A DNA stretch of 64,000 nt from Cryomorphaceae bacterium (GCA_017858515.1 JAFMBM010000006.1:19880-83879), one strand, 5' to 3'; positions 21,422 to 30,362 are shown, counted from the first letter of the stretch. Program-made: numbers and translations. Notes: generated by a model from the letters alone, not told the origin.

Positions 21422-21429
21422 CAAAGATA
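21422..21429 (-). promoter_or_regulatory. Probable -7 element of the etf operon promoter
   Basis: On the - strand the sequence reads TATCTTTG, a full match to the Bacteroidota -7 consensus TAnnTTTG, 24 nt before the etfB ATG. No clear TTG was found 17-23 nt upstream, so the -33 element is weak or absent. Confidence 0.5.
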
Positions 21430-21499
21430 CATCACAGCTGTTTAAGAATCTGCTTCGAAGAAACCTAAAGCTCAGTAATGACTGCAATAAAGTTGGCCT

Positions 21500-22969
21500 T
21501 TATCTCTTTTTAAAAATCATGATCTCGGGGAAATCAGAAATTAAATCCCATTCCCCAGAATTTAGAATAGAATGCAACTTTTCCTCCCACTCATTTCTAT
21601 TTAATGGATAATGATCTTCTGGTGGAAGCAGTGCTATATAAGTTGCATGGTGAATGAGCGGAAATTGAAAAATATCTTCCCTCAAAGCAAGGTGTGGTAG
21701 TAGAGATGTTTGGGCACTTACTGGAGCTCCATCAGGTATTTTCTCAAGCTCTTGGTAGATTCTTTTCACATTGAACGATCGCGAGTAATGGGCTGAAGAG
21801 TAAACCCGCAACCGCTCTTTATTTGTCCACATTTTGGTCCTATCCATGCTTCTGAAACTTGTAATGAATGTTCCAGCCATTACAATAAAAATTAAAAACC
21901 GCTGCCATTTTGATGGCTTCACATTGTGAATAACAGAGAAAATTCCAATCGCTAAAACCGGTGCAAATTCAATGCTGTACTGACTCCCTATTCCCCACAT
22001 ACTAACATTATCATGATATAGCTTCTGGGCAAAAATGGGAATGAGCATTAGTAGGAAAAGGGGCTTTCTGAAGAGAAGCAAAATACCTGATGCAACCAGA
22101 AAGAGATGAAGTTCCCATTTAAACCCGTCAAAACCAGGATCCTCTAAGTGATTTACAAAAAGCAGACGCAAACCATCGATTGGATTGGTGAGCAAGAACT
22201 GTATAGCTTCTACTGGTCCTTGACCTAAAACTGAGTAATGAAAATGATGGTAGCCGCCGGAATTGGATAAGGAGGCCATGACAATAAATGTGATGGATAC
22301 AAAGTAAACAAGAGAAAAAATGGCTAAACCTATCCCCAAAAACCGAAGTTTGAGGTTCTTCCAATACAATCCTGTCCATCCTAAAGCCAAAAAGAACCCC
22401 CATAAGGCCATATTCTCTTTGGCAATCAAAAAGAAACAAAACAAGAGAAATGCCTTCCAAACTTTGTTCTTCTGAAATGCCAAGAAAATCCATGGCACAA
22501 CACAAGATGCTACAACATTTGAGTGGTAATCAAAGGAAACCGCTGCAAATACACCATAAAAGCTCAAATACCAAAACATGGCCCAAAAAGCGATCGACTT
22601 AGATTGACTCTCAAAAAATCGATAAACACCCAATCCACCTTGTAGCAGTGCTGAAATCTGAACTAATAAAAGGGTGTAACTTCCAAAAAGCCATGATAAT
22701 GGTGAGAAAAGGGGAAGGTATAAATCGAAATGGTCTGCGAGTAGATTTTCAGCTTCTTCCTTAAAGCAAAGGCTGTCGTTAAATTCTCCTAACCTATAAT
22801 CGTAAAGTGCTTGAGTATAAAGACCTAAATCAAGAGCATATGTTCTAAAAAGGTAATGATTTACAAGCGAGATAAGTGAATAGATCAGTGCGAATAATAT
22901 GAGCAAAGACGATGGTCCCAGTGAAACTATATACTTTTGAAACTGTTGACTATCCCGAATGCCTAACAT
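21500..22969 (-). CDS. DUF2079 family membrane protein
   Basis: This polytopic protein (about 489 residues from the ATG at 22969; an upstream start at 23011 is possible) shows the DUF2079 signature: ALDLGLYTQALYDYR, then LLADHFDLYLPLFSPL in the first outer loop. About nine to eleven hydrophobic segments follow and a soluble C-terminus. The family is related to membrane glycosyltransferases but its reaction is unknown. The start lies only tens of bases from the divergent DCC gene. It is followed by the etf operon in the same direction. Confidence 0.85.
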   Translation of the reverse strand: MLGIRDSQQFQKYIVSLGPSSLLILFALIYSLISLVNHYLFRTYALDLGLYTQALYDYRLGEFNDSLCFKEEAENLLADHFDLYLPLFSPLSWLFGSYTLLLVQISALLQGGLGVYRFFESQSKSIAFWAMFWYLSFYGVFAAVSFDYHSNVVASCVVPWIFLAFQKNKVWKAFLLFCFFLIAKENMALWGFFLALGWTGLYWKNLKLRFLGIGLAIFSLVYFVSITFIVMASLSNSGGYHHFHYSVLGQGPVEAIQFLLTNPIDGLRLLFVNHLEDPGFDGFKWELHLFLVASGILLLFRKPLFLLMLIPIFAQKLYHDNVSMWGIGSQYSIEFAPVLAIGIFSVIHNVKPSKWQRFLIFIVMAGTFITSFRSMDRTKMWTNKERLRVYSSAHYSRSFNVKRIYQELEKIPDGAPVSAQTSLLPHLALREDIFQFPLIHHATYIALLPPEDHYPLNRNEWEEKLHSILNSGEWDLISDFPEIMIFKKR

Positions 22970-23000
22970 GCATGAAAATTCATTTAATACTACCTCCCAA

Positions 23001-23408
23001 ATGTGGGGCAAGATACCTATTCTCTTTTCGGATGGTGAATGTCAGATGTGTAATTTCTGTGTACGCTTTATTCTAGCCAATGAGCGAAATTCTGATCTAC
23101 ATTTTAGTTATCTGAAAAGCCCTTTCACGAAGAGGTTTATTAACAGCGAATTAAGCTCAGTAGACAGTCTTATTCTTTGGCGGGATGGAAAATTCCTAAC
23201 AAAATCCTCTGCTGCCTTGGGAATTCTTTCCTTTTTAAAATGGCCATGGCAATTTCTAAGAATATTATATCTCATTCCAAAAAGCCTTCGAGATAAAGTA
23301 TATGACCATATAGCTAAGAGAAGAATTCAATGGTTTGGTGCTCGTTCTACTTGCTACTTCCCTAATTCTACTTCCGAAAAATTGCGATTTATAGATTCGT
23401 CATCTTAG
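23001..23408 (+). CDS. DCC family thiol-disulfide oxidoreductase-like protein (DUF393)
   Basis: The protein reads KIPILFSDGECQMCNFCVRF at its start, the DGxCxxC signature of the DCC family, with a putative redox CxxC. The conserved later segment GARSTCYFP is also present. The ATG at 23001 gives 135 residues; starts at 22959 or 22968 add 11-14 residues and would overlap the divergent DUF2079 gene. The 3' end overlaps the convergent DUF2809 gene by 20 bp. Substrate unknown. Confidence 0.82.
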   Translation: MWGKIPILFSDGECQMCNFCVRFILANERNSDLHFSYLKSPFTKRFINSELSSVDSLILWRDGKFLTKSSAALGILSFLKWPWQFLRILYLIPKSLRDKVYDHIAKRRIQWFGARSTCYFPNSTSEKLRFIDSSS

Positions 23409-23796
23409 CTCGGCGCTTTTCTTTATTCGCTTCGATTACCCAAATTAATGCAACGCCCAACGTGTACACAATCATATCAATCCACGAAAAGGAAGTCCCT
23501 AGTACCCATTGTGCCATTCTATTCTGAGAGAGACCCATCCAACCAATTAAATTGAAGTATTGAGTAAATTCTACAGAGATTGCAAAAAGTAGAACCGCAA
23601 TAAGAATCCATTGGCTTGAATACTCTAAAAAAGATTTAACAAAATAATAGATGAAAATGACAATCAAGAAATCGCCTCCAAAAGGTCGAATAAACTGATC
23701 TTTCATAAAAACTGCAATAAGAATCTCTACGATCAAGAGCAGTACAGCAATTTTGAAGTAGCTTGAATTGAAGCGTAGATTTAATCTGTGTTTCAT
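23389..23796 (-). CDS. DUF2809 family small membrane protein
   Basis: Starting at MKHRLNLRF (23796, or one codon earlier at 23799) this is a protein of about 135 residues with four hydrophobic segments. The family pattern is visible: IRPFGGDFLIVIFIYYFVKS, EFTQYFNLIGWMG and the segment LGTSFSWIDMIVYTLGVAL. A longer start at 23889 adds a stretch unlike the family. The C-terminal codons overlap the DCC gene. Function unknown. Confidence 0.82.
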   Translation of the reverse strand: MKHRLNLRFNSSYFKIAVLLLIVEILIAVFMKDQFIRPFGGDFLIVIFIYYFVKSFLEYSSQWILIAVLLFAISVEFTQYFNLIGWMGLSQNRMAQWVLGTSFSWIDMIVYTLGVALIWVIEANKEKRRAKMTNL

Positions 23797-23935
23797 CATA
23801 AATATATTCTGAGACAGAAAACCTCCTTGGCTTCTAATTATTGTACTAACATCTCTTTTCTTACCAAAGAAGATAGAATTTGAAAACAAAATTGCAATAG
23901 TCTGCTCAATGACCCTTTTTAAGTAAAAGCTCTAG

Positions 23936-23943
23936 TAAATTTG
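23936..23943 (+). promoter_or_regulatory. Probable -7 element of the trxB promoter
   Basis: TAAATTTG matches the TAnnTTTG consensus and lies 20 nt before the trxB ATG, predicting a leader of roughly 13 nt. At the expected -33 spacing only TTT is present. Confidence 0.45.
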
Positions 23944-23963
23944 GACATTCATAATACAATACA

Positions 23964-24899
23964 ATGGACAAACACGAATGTGTAATAATAGGAAGTGGAC
24001 CTGCAGGTTATACAGCTGCTATTTATGCTGCTAGAGCCGATTTAAAACCCATCATGTATACCGGCTTAGAGCCTGGAGGACAATTGACTACAACCACAGA
24101 AGTAGATAATTTCCCTGGTTACCCAAATGGCATTTCTGGACCTGCAATGATGGAAGATCTACAAAAACAAGCAGAACGCTTCGGAACTGAAGTTCGTTTT
24201 GGTTTGATCACCAAAGTAGAATTTTCGAACGAAATAGGTGGATGGCACACCCTTACAATTGATGAGGAGAAAACCATTCAAGCTAGAACAGTAATTATTT
24301 CTACTGGTGCATCTGCAAAGTACTTAGGTTTAGAAGCCGAAAAACGTTTGGCTGGACATGGTGTTTCAGCATGTGCTGTTTGTGATGGCTTTTTCTATAA
24401 AAACCAAGAGGTTGTAATTGTTGGAGGTGGAGATACAGCCGCAGAAGAGGCCACTTATCTCTCAAAGTTATCACCTAAAGTAACCATGTTGGTTCGTAGA
24501 GAAGAGCTTAGAGCTTCAAAAGCAATGCAACATAGAGTTATGAATTCTCCGAATATTCATATCGAATGGAATACAGAGGCCATTGATCTTGTTGGTGAAA
24601 AGGTTCTGGAAGGAGTTAAGGTGAGAAATTCTAAAACGGGGGAAGTAAAAGTTATTCCAGCTCAGGGATTTTTCCTTGCTATAGGACATACTCCGAATAC
24701 TGCAATTTTTAAAGGTCAATTAGACATGGATAATGTTGGATATCTTATTACCAAGTCTGACTCTACTGGAACGAAAATACCGGGTGTTTTCGCTTCGGGT
24801 GATGCTCAAGACAAAGTATATCGCCAAGCGGTTACAGCTGCTGGCACTGGCTGTATGGCCGCCTTAGAAGCTGAGAGATATCTCTCGGATCTGAACTAA
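23964..24899 (+). CDS. trxB: Thioredoxin-disulfide reductase
   Basis: TrxB reduces thioredoxin with NADPH through FAD and a CxxC pair in the cytoplasm. The 311-residue protein carries IIGSGPAGYTAAIYAARA (FAD, from residue 8), Cys137-Ala-Val-Cys140 in ACAVCDGFF, the NADPH-binding VVIVGGGDTAAEEA, and SGDAQDKVYRQAVTAAGTGC near the C-terminus. It is a single-gene unit with its own likely promoter and terminator. Confidence 0.97.
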   Translation: MDKHECVIIGSGPAGYTAAIYAARADLKPIMYTGLEPGGQLTTTTEVDNFPGYPNGISGPAMMEDLQKQAERFGTEVRFGLITKVEFSNEIGGWHTLTIDEEKTIQARTVIISTGASAKYLGLEAEKRLAGHGVSACAVCDGFFYKNQEVVIVGGGDTAAEEATYLSKLSPKVTMLVRREELRASKAMQHRVMNSPNIHIEWNTEAIDLVGEKVLEGVKVRNSKTGEVKVIPAQGFFLAIGHTPNTAIFKGQLDMDNVGYLITKSDSTGTKIPGVFASGDAQDKVYRQAVTAAGTGCMAALEAERYLSDLN

Positions 24900-24930
24900 T
24901 TCATTTTGAATTGCGAAGTGCACTAAAAGA

Positions 24931-24960
24931 GCAGAGAATTTAACATTCTCTGCTTATTTT
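24931..24960. terminator. Intrinsic terminator after trxB
   Basis: GCAGAGAAT (24931-24939) pairs with ATTCTCTGC (24945-24953) around a 5-nt loop, followed by TTATTTT. A U-rich stretch also follows on the opposite strand, so it may serve both trxB and the convergent barrel gene, whose stop is at 24959. Confidence 0.75.
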
Positions 24961-27724
24961 ATCCATGTGGAGGTCTTCCTCCTCTTTCTCCTCTTCCTAC
25001 TCCCTCTGAAGAGTTGCCTCCTTTAAATTCATTTAAGCGATACGTAAGGGTAAACATTAAATAGCGTTCTAGTACTATATCCCTCCTATCTTCTGTATAA
25101 ATATCATTGAAGGTTCGACTTATACTGTTATTCTGTCCAAGAATATCAAAAACCCAAATTTTGGCTTCCATGCGCTTTTGCTTTAGAAAGCGATAGCCAA
25201 TTCCCGCGCTCCAAACCATAAAATTCTGATTAAAACCATCACTCAACCCTGTATTATAGGTATGATCTAGGTTGGTCTCCAGACTCAATCCAAAGTCGGG
25301 GCGCCATTTTGCTCCTAAGTTTGTATATACTGTTGAGAAAGAATTGTCTGCGTTCGAATTAAGTGAGTTCGTTATGTTACCTCCGCTAATTCTACTATTC
25401 ATTACCAAATCTACCTTCTTATTCAAATTACTACTGAGACCTACACCTATCATCGGATTTAATGATTTCGCCAAATTCAATTCGTCATTGAGCAAACTAG
25501 GCGTTTCGGTATAGGATCCTCCTCCCCTTATATTCAACTTCCACTTTCCTTCTGCTACAGGAAATCCATAACTCAAATACGTGCGAGCAGATAAAAATCC
25601 ATTTAAATTCTCTGGACGCCTCAATTGCATTCCTGGTTCAAGGCCTGAAATGGGATTGCTAACGGTGGAAATTAAAGTGCTTTGGCCTATGTAATCTTGC
25701 GTAAGATTTAAAGCGGAGTAGATAAACAATCCATTTCCATTCCTCGGATCGTTCAATCTAAATCGAATAGAGAAATCCTGATCATAAGCTTGAGCTAAAT
25801 TTGGATTTCCTGAAGAAAGTTGCAAAGGATTAGAGTTATTAATTACCTCTTGAAGTTGATTGATGGAGGGAACTTGAGTAGATGTACGGTAACGAAAGCG
25901 AATACTCAACTTCTTCTCCTTTTCATATTCAAAGGAAAAAAGAGGAAGTAGGGCGTTGAAATCTCTAACATTATTAAAAGTCCTTGGAAGTGTTTGAATA
26001 TTATCTAATACAATATTCTGATTTGCAATACGGGCAGTAAAACTCCAAGAAGTAATTTCTAGATTGTAGCCCAGGCTATATTGCTGTCTATTATACCTGC
26101 TTTCGAATACATTTGATAATGCAGAATCCAACTCTTGGAAATCGGAGGCGTCTATATTATACGTTCTCCTATCTTCATTTTGGATGTCAAAATCAGATCC
26201 ATAACTAAATTCCAAAATTCCGTTCTTTCCTAATGGCTCAGTGTAATCTGCATTCACCGAAAAAGCTGGACTATTAAAATTAGTTAAGTTTGACTGATTT
26301 GTTGTGTCAAAAGCTGGATTACGATTCGCAAAGTATGAAAGTGCTTCCAAAGAAGATTCGGTTTCTGAATTATCGTAATCTGAAGAACTGAATAAGCTTA
26401 AGGTTCTTCTTGGAGTTTTGAATTTATATTTATAAAGAAAGGTTCCTCCGAAAGAAAGAGATGAGACTGCTGAGCTGCTTATGCGATTGTTTTCATTGAG
26501 CAGAAAGTCTGAAGCAGAAGTGCTCGAAATGGCTCGTGACTGAGTTCTAGTATTTGAAATTCTGAAATTGGGGTTAAACTCGATGGCATGTGAACTATCT
26601 ATTTGCCACTCCAAATCAAGATTAACCAAATGACTTTGACTGTTGGACCAAGAAGTGTTATTCTCTGAATAAACCTGTCCTGAGTCAGTTGGAAGGATGT
26701 AAGCCCTTTTAATTTCAGAACCTTCATTTACGTCTCTTCCATTTAAGCTGTAGCTAGCTTGAAGCTCTATTCCATTTGAGTAAGAGTTGTTGTAATTCAA
26801 GCCAAATGAATACGATTCCTGAATACCGGTACCCGTGGTTATCCCTCCCATAGACCTTCTCGATTGAGACACAAATTGTCCCAATCCACTCCCACTTCCA
26901 TTTACATTATCTGCCGACAATAAAAGACTTATTCTCTCCTTATTTCGAAATAAGTTAATGTTGGCATCTGCTTGATAACTATCATTCGTGCCCGCTCCAG
27001 CAAGAAGTTTCCCAAAAACTCCAAAGCGCTTTTCCTTTTTAGTAATAATGTCAAGCGTCTTTTGGGTATTTCCATCGTTAATTCCTTTAAATCGCGCTTG
27101 ATCTGATAGTCGATCGTACACCTTAACAGATTCTACCATCTCTGCAGGGATTAAATCGAGTGCTGCTTTGGAGTCTTCCCCAAAAAATGGCTTGCCATCT
27201 ACAAACACCTTTGTAACATCCTCTCCCTGAGCCTGAACTGTACCACCTTCTATGGTAATACCTGGCATTTTCTTCAATAAATCTCCAGTAGAAGCATCGT
27301 CAGCAACGGTAAAAGCTGCTGCATTAATTAATGTAGTATCCCCTTTTAATGTCTGCGATTCCGCCCTAGCAGTTACTTCCACATCTTTTAGTAATTCTGA
27401 AGACTCTCTCAAAACAATTGTAAATAGCTCTTGACTACTACTGGAAAAATCGATTGTGTAAAGTGTATCCGTAAATCCCAAAGACTGGATTGCAATTGAG
27501 TAAGGCTTCGGTGAAATTTCAAAACGAACTTTTCCGGCCTCATCAGTGATGAAATTTCGAGTGTCTTCAGTGCCAATTTCTTTTATTGAAACCGCCGCCC
27601 CAACAATGGGTTGTTGCTTAGCTTCTATTACCCGAATAGAGACCGATTTTTGAGCAAAAACCGCTAAAGGACTCAAAAAGAGGAATGTAAAGAAAGCGAA
27701 ATGCCTAAGCTGTGATAAATACAT
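24959..27724 (-). CDS. TonB-dependent receptor-like outer membrane beta-barrel protein
   Basis: The 921-residue protein has a signal peptide (residues 1-24, cleavage near VFAQ). A carboxypeptidase-regulatory-like domain spans about 25-110 (VSIRVIEAKQQPIVGAAVSI), a plug-like domain about 135-225 (LLKKMPGITIEGGTVQAQG, then VFVDGKPFFGEDSKAA), and a long beta-barrel runs to about 900. It resembles the outer membrane beta-barrel family 3 relatives of TonB receptors. The C-terminus is not a typical final barrel strand but a glycine/arginine tail (GRGERGGRPPHG). No SusD partner or regulator is adjacent, so the ligand is unknown. Confidence 0.88.
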   Translation of the reverse strand: MYLSQLRHFAFFTFLFLSPLAVFAQKSVSIRVIEAKQQPIVGAAVSIKEIGTEDTRNFITDEAGKVRFEISPKPYSIAIQSLGFTDTLYTIDFSSSSQELFTIVLRESSELLKDVEVTARAESQTLKGDTTLINAAAFTVADDASTGDLLKKMPGITIEGGTVQAQGEDVTKVFVDGKPFFGEDSKAALDLIPAEMVESVKVYDRLSDQARFKGINDGNTQKTLDIITKKEKRFGVFGKLLAGAGTNDSYQADANINLFRNKERISLLLSADNVNGSGSGLGQFVSQSRRSMGGITTGTGIQESYSFGLNYNNSYSNGIELQASYSLNGRDVNEGSEIKRAYILPTDSGQVYSENNTSWSNSQSHLVNLDLEWQIDSSHAIEFNPNFRISNTRTQSRAISSTSASDFLLNENNRISSSAVSSLSFGGTFLYKYKFKTPRRTLSLFSSSDYDNSETESSLEALSYFANRNPAFDTTNQSNLTNFNSPAFSVNADYTEPLGKNGILEFSYGSDFDIQNEDRRTYNIDASDFQELDSALSNVFESRYNRQQYSLGYNLEITSWSFTARIANQNIVLDNIQTLPRTFNNVRDFNALLPLFSFEYEKEKKLSIRFRYRTSTQVPSINQLQEVINNSNPLQLSSGNPNLAQAYDQDFSIRFRLNDPRNGNGLFIYSALNLTQDYIGQSTLISTVSNPISGLEPGMQLRRPENLNGFLSARTYLSYGFPVAEGKWKLNIRGGGSYTETPSLLNDELNLAKSLNPMIGVGLSSNLNKKVDLVMNSRISGGNITNSLNSNADNSFSTVYTNLGAKWRPDFGLSLETNLDHTYNTGLSDGFNQNFMVWSAGIGYRFLKQKRMEAKIWVFDILGQNNSISRTFNDIYTEDRRDIVLERYLMFTLTYRLNEFKGGNSSEGVGRGERGGRPPHG

Positions 27725-28250
27725 TTTGAAAGATGGATTAAATATGCATGATGTCGCCCTTTACAGACAACGGATTTAAAGTAAAGTTTAAAGCCACATT
27801 AACTTTATCCTTATGATTAGTCATGTTATTCATAAAGGGTATAAAAAGGGCTATGCGAAAATAACGAAGCAATAGATTTAAAAGCCCTTTAATATGGAAG
27901 TACAACCCATTAATCTATTCATTCTTTTGTTATAGTTGGTCAGTGAAAAATCCGATTTAAACCAAGCGAAATTCAATGATGCTTTCTAACAACTTTTGGA
28001 TGGATAGTTTTTCAACTCTCATACCCAAATACCTTAATAGATGGGCTTAGGACTTATAGTAATAGAACCCAATACATCTAGAAACATTGTAACCGTACAA
28101 CTTTAAAGACCAATTATCATGGCAAAATTCATATCTCATATAAGCCATTTAACAGCTCATTTAACTCCTAGAAGAACTTTTAAACAAGAATAGGAGTCAA
28201 ATGAAAAAGGGACTGAGCATTTAAAACGCTGAATCCCCATATTTCATTAG
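27725..28250. other. 526-bp intergenic region without a clear gene
   Basis: No ORF with family resemblance was found. It holds an 8-bp inverted repeat AAAGGGCT / AGCCCTTT (27845-27852 and 27883-27890), a 7-bp repeat ACTCCTA / TAGGAGT (28164-28170 and 28191-28197), and the tRNA-Pro terminator (28204-28237). A 24-codon ORF at 28119-28193 has no supporting evidence. The promoter of the barrel gene should lie near 27750 but no consensus was seen. Confidence 0.6.
28204..28237 (-). terminator. Intrinsic terminator of tRNA-Pro
   Basis: On the - strand GGGATTCAGC pairs with GCTCAGTCCC (one C-C mismatch and one G-U pair) around a 9-nt loop and is followed by TTTTT. It begins 14 nt after the mature 3' end of the tRNA. 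Confidence 0.75.
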
Positions 28251-28323
28251 TCGGGATGACAGGACTTGAACCTGCGACCACACGCCCCCCAGACGTGTAC
28301 TCTACCACCTGAGCTACATCCCG
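28251..28323 (-). tRNA. tRNA-Pro (anticodon GGG)
   Basis: The - strand folds as a cloverleaf: acceptor CGGGATG / CATCCCG, anticodon stem CACGT / GCGTG with loop CTGGGGG giving anticodon GGG, and T loop TTCAAGT. The 3' CCA is not encoded. It is a lone tRNA with its own promoter and terminator. Confidence 0.95.
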
Positions 28324-28357
28324 AGTAGAATCTAAAAAGCACTTTTCAAAGGGGCTG

Positions 28358-28385
28358 CAAATATACTATTTCCTCCTTCTTACAA
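28358..28385 (-). promoter_or_regulatory. Promoter of tRNA-Pro
   Basis: The - strand has TTG (28385-28383), a 17-nt spacer and TATATTTG (28365-28358), fitting the Bacteroidota TTG-N17-23-TAnnTTTG pattern. The start should lie near 28351, about 28 nt before the tRNA. The -7 element continues as GCAGCCCC, as at the tuf-operon and rpsU promoters. Confidence 0.75.
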
Positions 28386-28441
28386 GACGAAAGATTCATC
28401 CAAAATGAAACGCTACCAACAAAAAAGAACGGTCAATAATT

Positions 28442-29035
28442 CTAGCCTTTACTTAAAAACCCAAGAACTTCTTGTTCTATTTCTTTACTCTTGTTTCGGG
28501 CATACCAAAGATGTACAGCTTCTTTAATGGCCTCGTAACTCAATCCATTCTCTTTACTATCCGTCAATATTTTTTGGGCAGAGCTCGGTCTTGGACCCCA
28601 CTTACCTAAAACTGAATAGTCATTTTGGCTTAAACGTATGAGAATGGGAATACTTCTACTCACTCCATTGGTAAGATAAGCATCCATAAGTTCCAAGTTC
28701 TCATCTCTTAAAACCATTCGCATTTCAATTCCAGCAAAGTGGGCAGATAGTTTTTCTAAGGCTGGAAGAATTTGGGCTGCATCACCACACCAGCCTTCTG
28801 TTATAACCAACCAATATTCCTTTATGTCTTTGTCTTTTAATAGATCTACCATCTCCATGTTTGGAGAATAGGTTTTGTCTATTCTCTTCATGCGCTGAAC
28901 GTTCATTCGAGTATAGTCTAGCATTGCTTCAGAATGATTTTCACCTGTGGTCTTATCTTCTAAAAGCAGTGTGTCTATCATGGCTCTATAATCACGATAG
29001 CTCATTCCCTTTTCCCAATATTCTTTATAGTTCAT
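28442..29035 (-). CDS. Thioredoxin-like protein with single-cysteine WCGDA motif
   Basis: The 197-residue protein has a thioredoxin-like core from about residue 75. The active-site region reads ITEGWCGDAAQILP, keeping the first cysteine of WCxxC but replacing the second with Ala. A conserved cis-Pro-like segment (GVSRSIPILIRL) follows. It is probably cytosolic, as no signal peptide is seen. With one cysteine it is unlikely to be a classical disulfide reductase. It starts 4 nt after the rocD stop, so it is probably co-transcribed. Function unknown. Confidence 0.8.
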   Translation of the reverse strand: MNYKEYWEKGMSYRDYRAMIDTLLLEDKTTGENHSEAMLDYTRMNVQRMKRIDKTYSPNMEMVDLLKDKDIKEYWLVITEGWCGDAAQILPALEKLSAHFAGIEMRMVLRDENLELMDAYLTNGVSRSIPILIRLSQNDYSVLGKWGPRPSSAQKILTDSKENGLSYEAIKEAVHLWYARNKSKEIEQEVLGFLSKG

Positions 29036-29039
29036 TTGC

Positions 29040-30344
29040 TTATGCCTGTATTGTATCTGACTTCTTGTGAAGCACTAAAAATTCTGTAAATGTTTTCTTT
29101 ATAATGGAGATACAACTCATAAGTTGTTCTTCAGTAATTATGAGAGGCGGAGCGAGACGGATGATATTTCCATGAGTGGGCTTAGCTAATAAGCCATTAT
29201 CTTTTAGGGCAATACAAATTCTCCAAGCAGTAGAACTACTTTCCACATCGTTAATGACAATGGCATTAAGCAAACCCTTTCCTCGTACTAATTGTATTAG
29301 ATCACATTCTTCCTTGAAAGCATTCATTTCACTCCTAAAAATCTCTCCTAATCTTCTAGCGTTTTGGGTGAGCTTTTCATCTACTACCACTTCCAATGCT
29401 TCCATAGCAATTTTCGATGCTAATGGATTTCCACCGAAAGTTGAACCATGCTGGCCAGGCTTGATAACCATCATTACTTCATTATCCGCTAAGACAGCAG
29501 AAACAGGATACATTCCACCTGAAAGCGCCTTACCTAGAATTAAAATATCTGGCTTTATGTATGACGAGCCACGTTCACATTTATTCTCGCAATTACAATT
29601 TCCACAAACCGCCAATAATCCACCCGTTCTACCTATTCCTGTCTGAACTTCATCTGCAATAAAAAGTACATTTTTCTCTTTGCACAATCTTTGGGCTTCT
29701 GAAATAAAATCATCAGCCGGAACCATTACCCCTGCTTCTCCTTGAATAGGCTCGACTAAAAATCCCGCCACATTTTTTCTTTCTAATGCTTTCGCTAGGG
29801 CATCAAGATCGTTATACGGAATGTGATAAAATCCAGTTGGATAAGGTCCAAAACCATTTTTAGCATCTGGATCGGTGGAAAAGGAAACAATGGTGGTAGT
29901 TCTACCATGGAAATTATCGTTACAAACGATTATTTCAGCTGTTCCAGAATCTAAACCTTTCTTCTCGTACGCCCATTTTCTACAAAGTTTTATGGCCGTT
30001 TCAACCGCTTCGGCTCCTGTGTTCATCGGCAGAACCCTATCAAAACCAAAATACTCGGTAATATATTTTGCATATGGGCCGAATACATCGTTGTGAAAGG
30101 CTCTTGAAGTAAGTGCAAGTGTACTCGCCTGTGACATCATAGCATGAACTAATCTTGGATGACTATGGCCTTGGTTTACAGCCGAATATGCGCTTAGAAA
30201 ATCGAAATACTTTTTACCCTCTGGATCCCAAACGTAAACTCCTTCGCCTTTTGCAAGAACAACCGGGAGCGGATGATAGTTATGAGCACTATACTCGTGC
30301 TCTAAATGGATAGCATCGTGGGTAGAAATTGTCTGATCTGTCAT
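29040..30344 (-). CDS. rocD: Ornithine-oxo-acid aminotransferase
   Basis: This PLP enzyme converts ornithine and 2-oxoglutarate to glutamate semialdehyde and glutamate. The 434-residue protein has MNTGAEAVETAIKL (residues 107-120), FIADEVQTGIGRTG with Asp231, and the Schiff-base lysine Lys272 in ILGKALSGG. Between them lies an insertion with Cys247, Cys250, Cys252 and Cys256. The N-terminus (EYSAHNYHPLPVV) is typical of ornithine rather than acetylornithine aminotransferases. A -7-like element precedes it and a thioredoxin-like gene follows. Confidence 0.93.
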   Translation of the reverse strand: MTDQTISTHDAIHLEHEYSAHNYHPLPVVLAKGEGVYVWDPEGKKYFDFLSAYSAVNQGHSHPRLVHAMMSQASTLALTSRAFHNDVFGPYAKYITEYFGFDRVLPMNTGAEAVETAIKLCRKWAYEKKGLDSGTAEIIVCNDNFHGRTTTIVSFSTDPDAKNGFGPYPTGFYHIPYNDLDALAKALERKNVAGFLVEPIQGEAGVMVPADDFISEAQRLCKEKNVLFIADEVQTGIGRTGGLLAVCGNCNCENKCERGSSYIKPDILILGKALSGGMYPVSAVLADNEVMMVIKPGQHGSTFGGNPLASKIAMEALEVVVDEKLTQNARRLGEIFRSEMNAFKEECDLIQLVRGKGLLNAIVINDVESSSTAWRICIALKDNGLLAKPTHGNIIRLAPPLIITEEQLMSCISIIKKTFTEFLVLHKKSDTIQA

Positions 30345-30362
30345 AGCTCCAAAAATTTAGTG

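Noticed and set aside
29176..29646. 156-codon open frame antisense to rocD
   Set aside because: It lies wholly within rocD on the opposite strand, with composition expected of a shadow frame.
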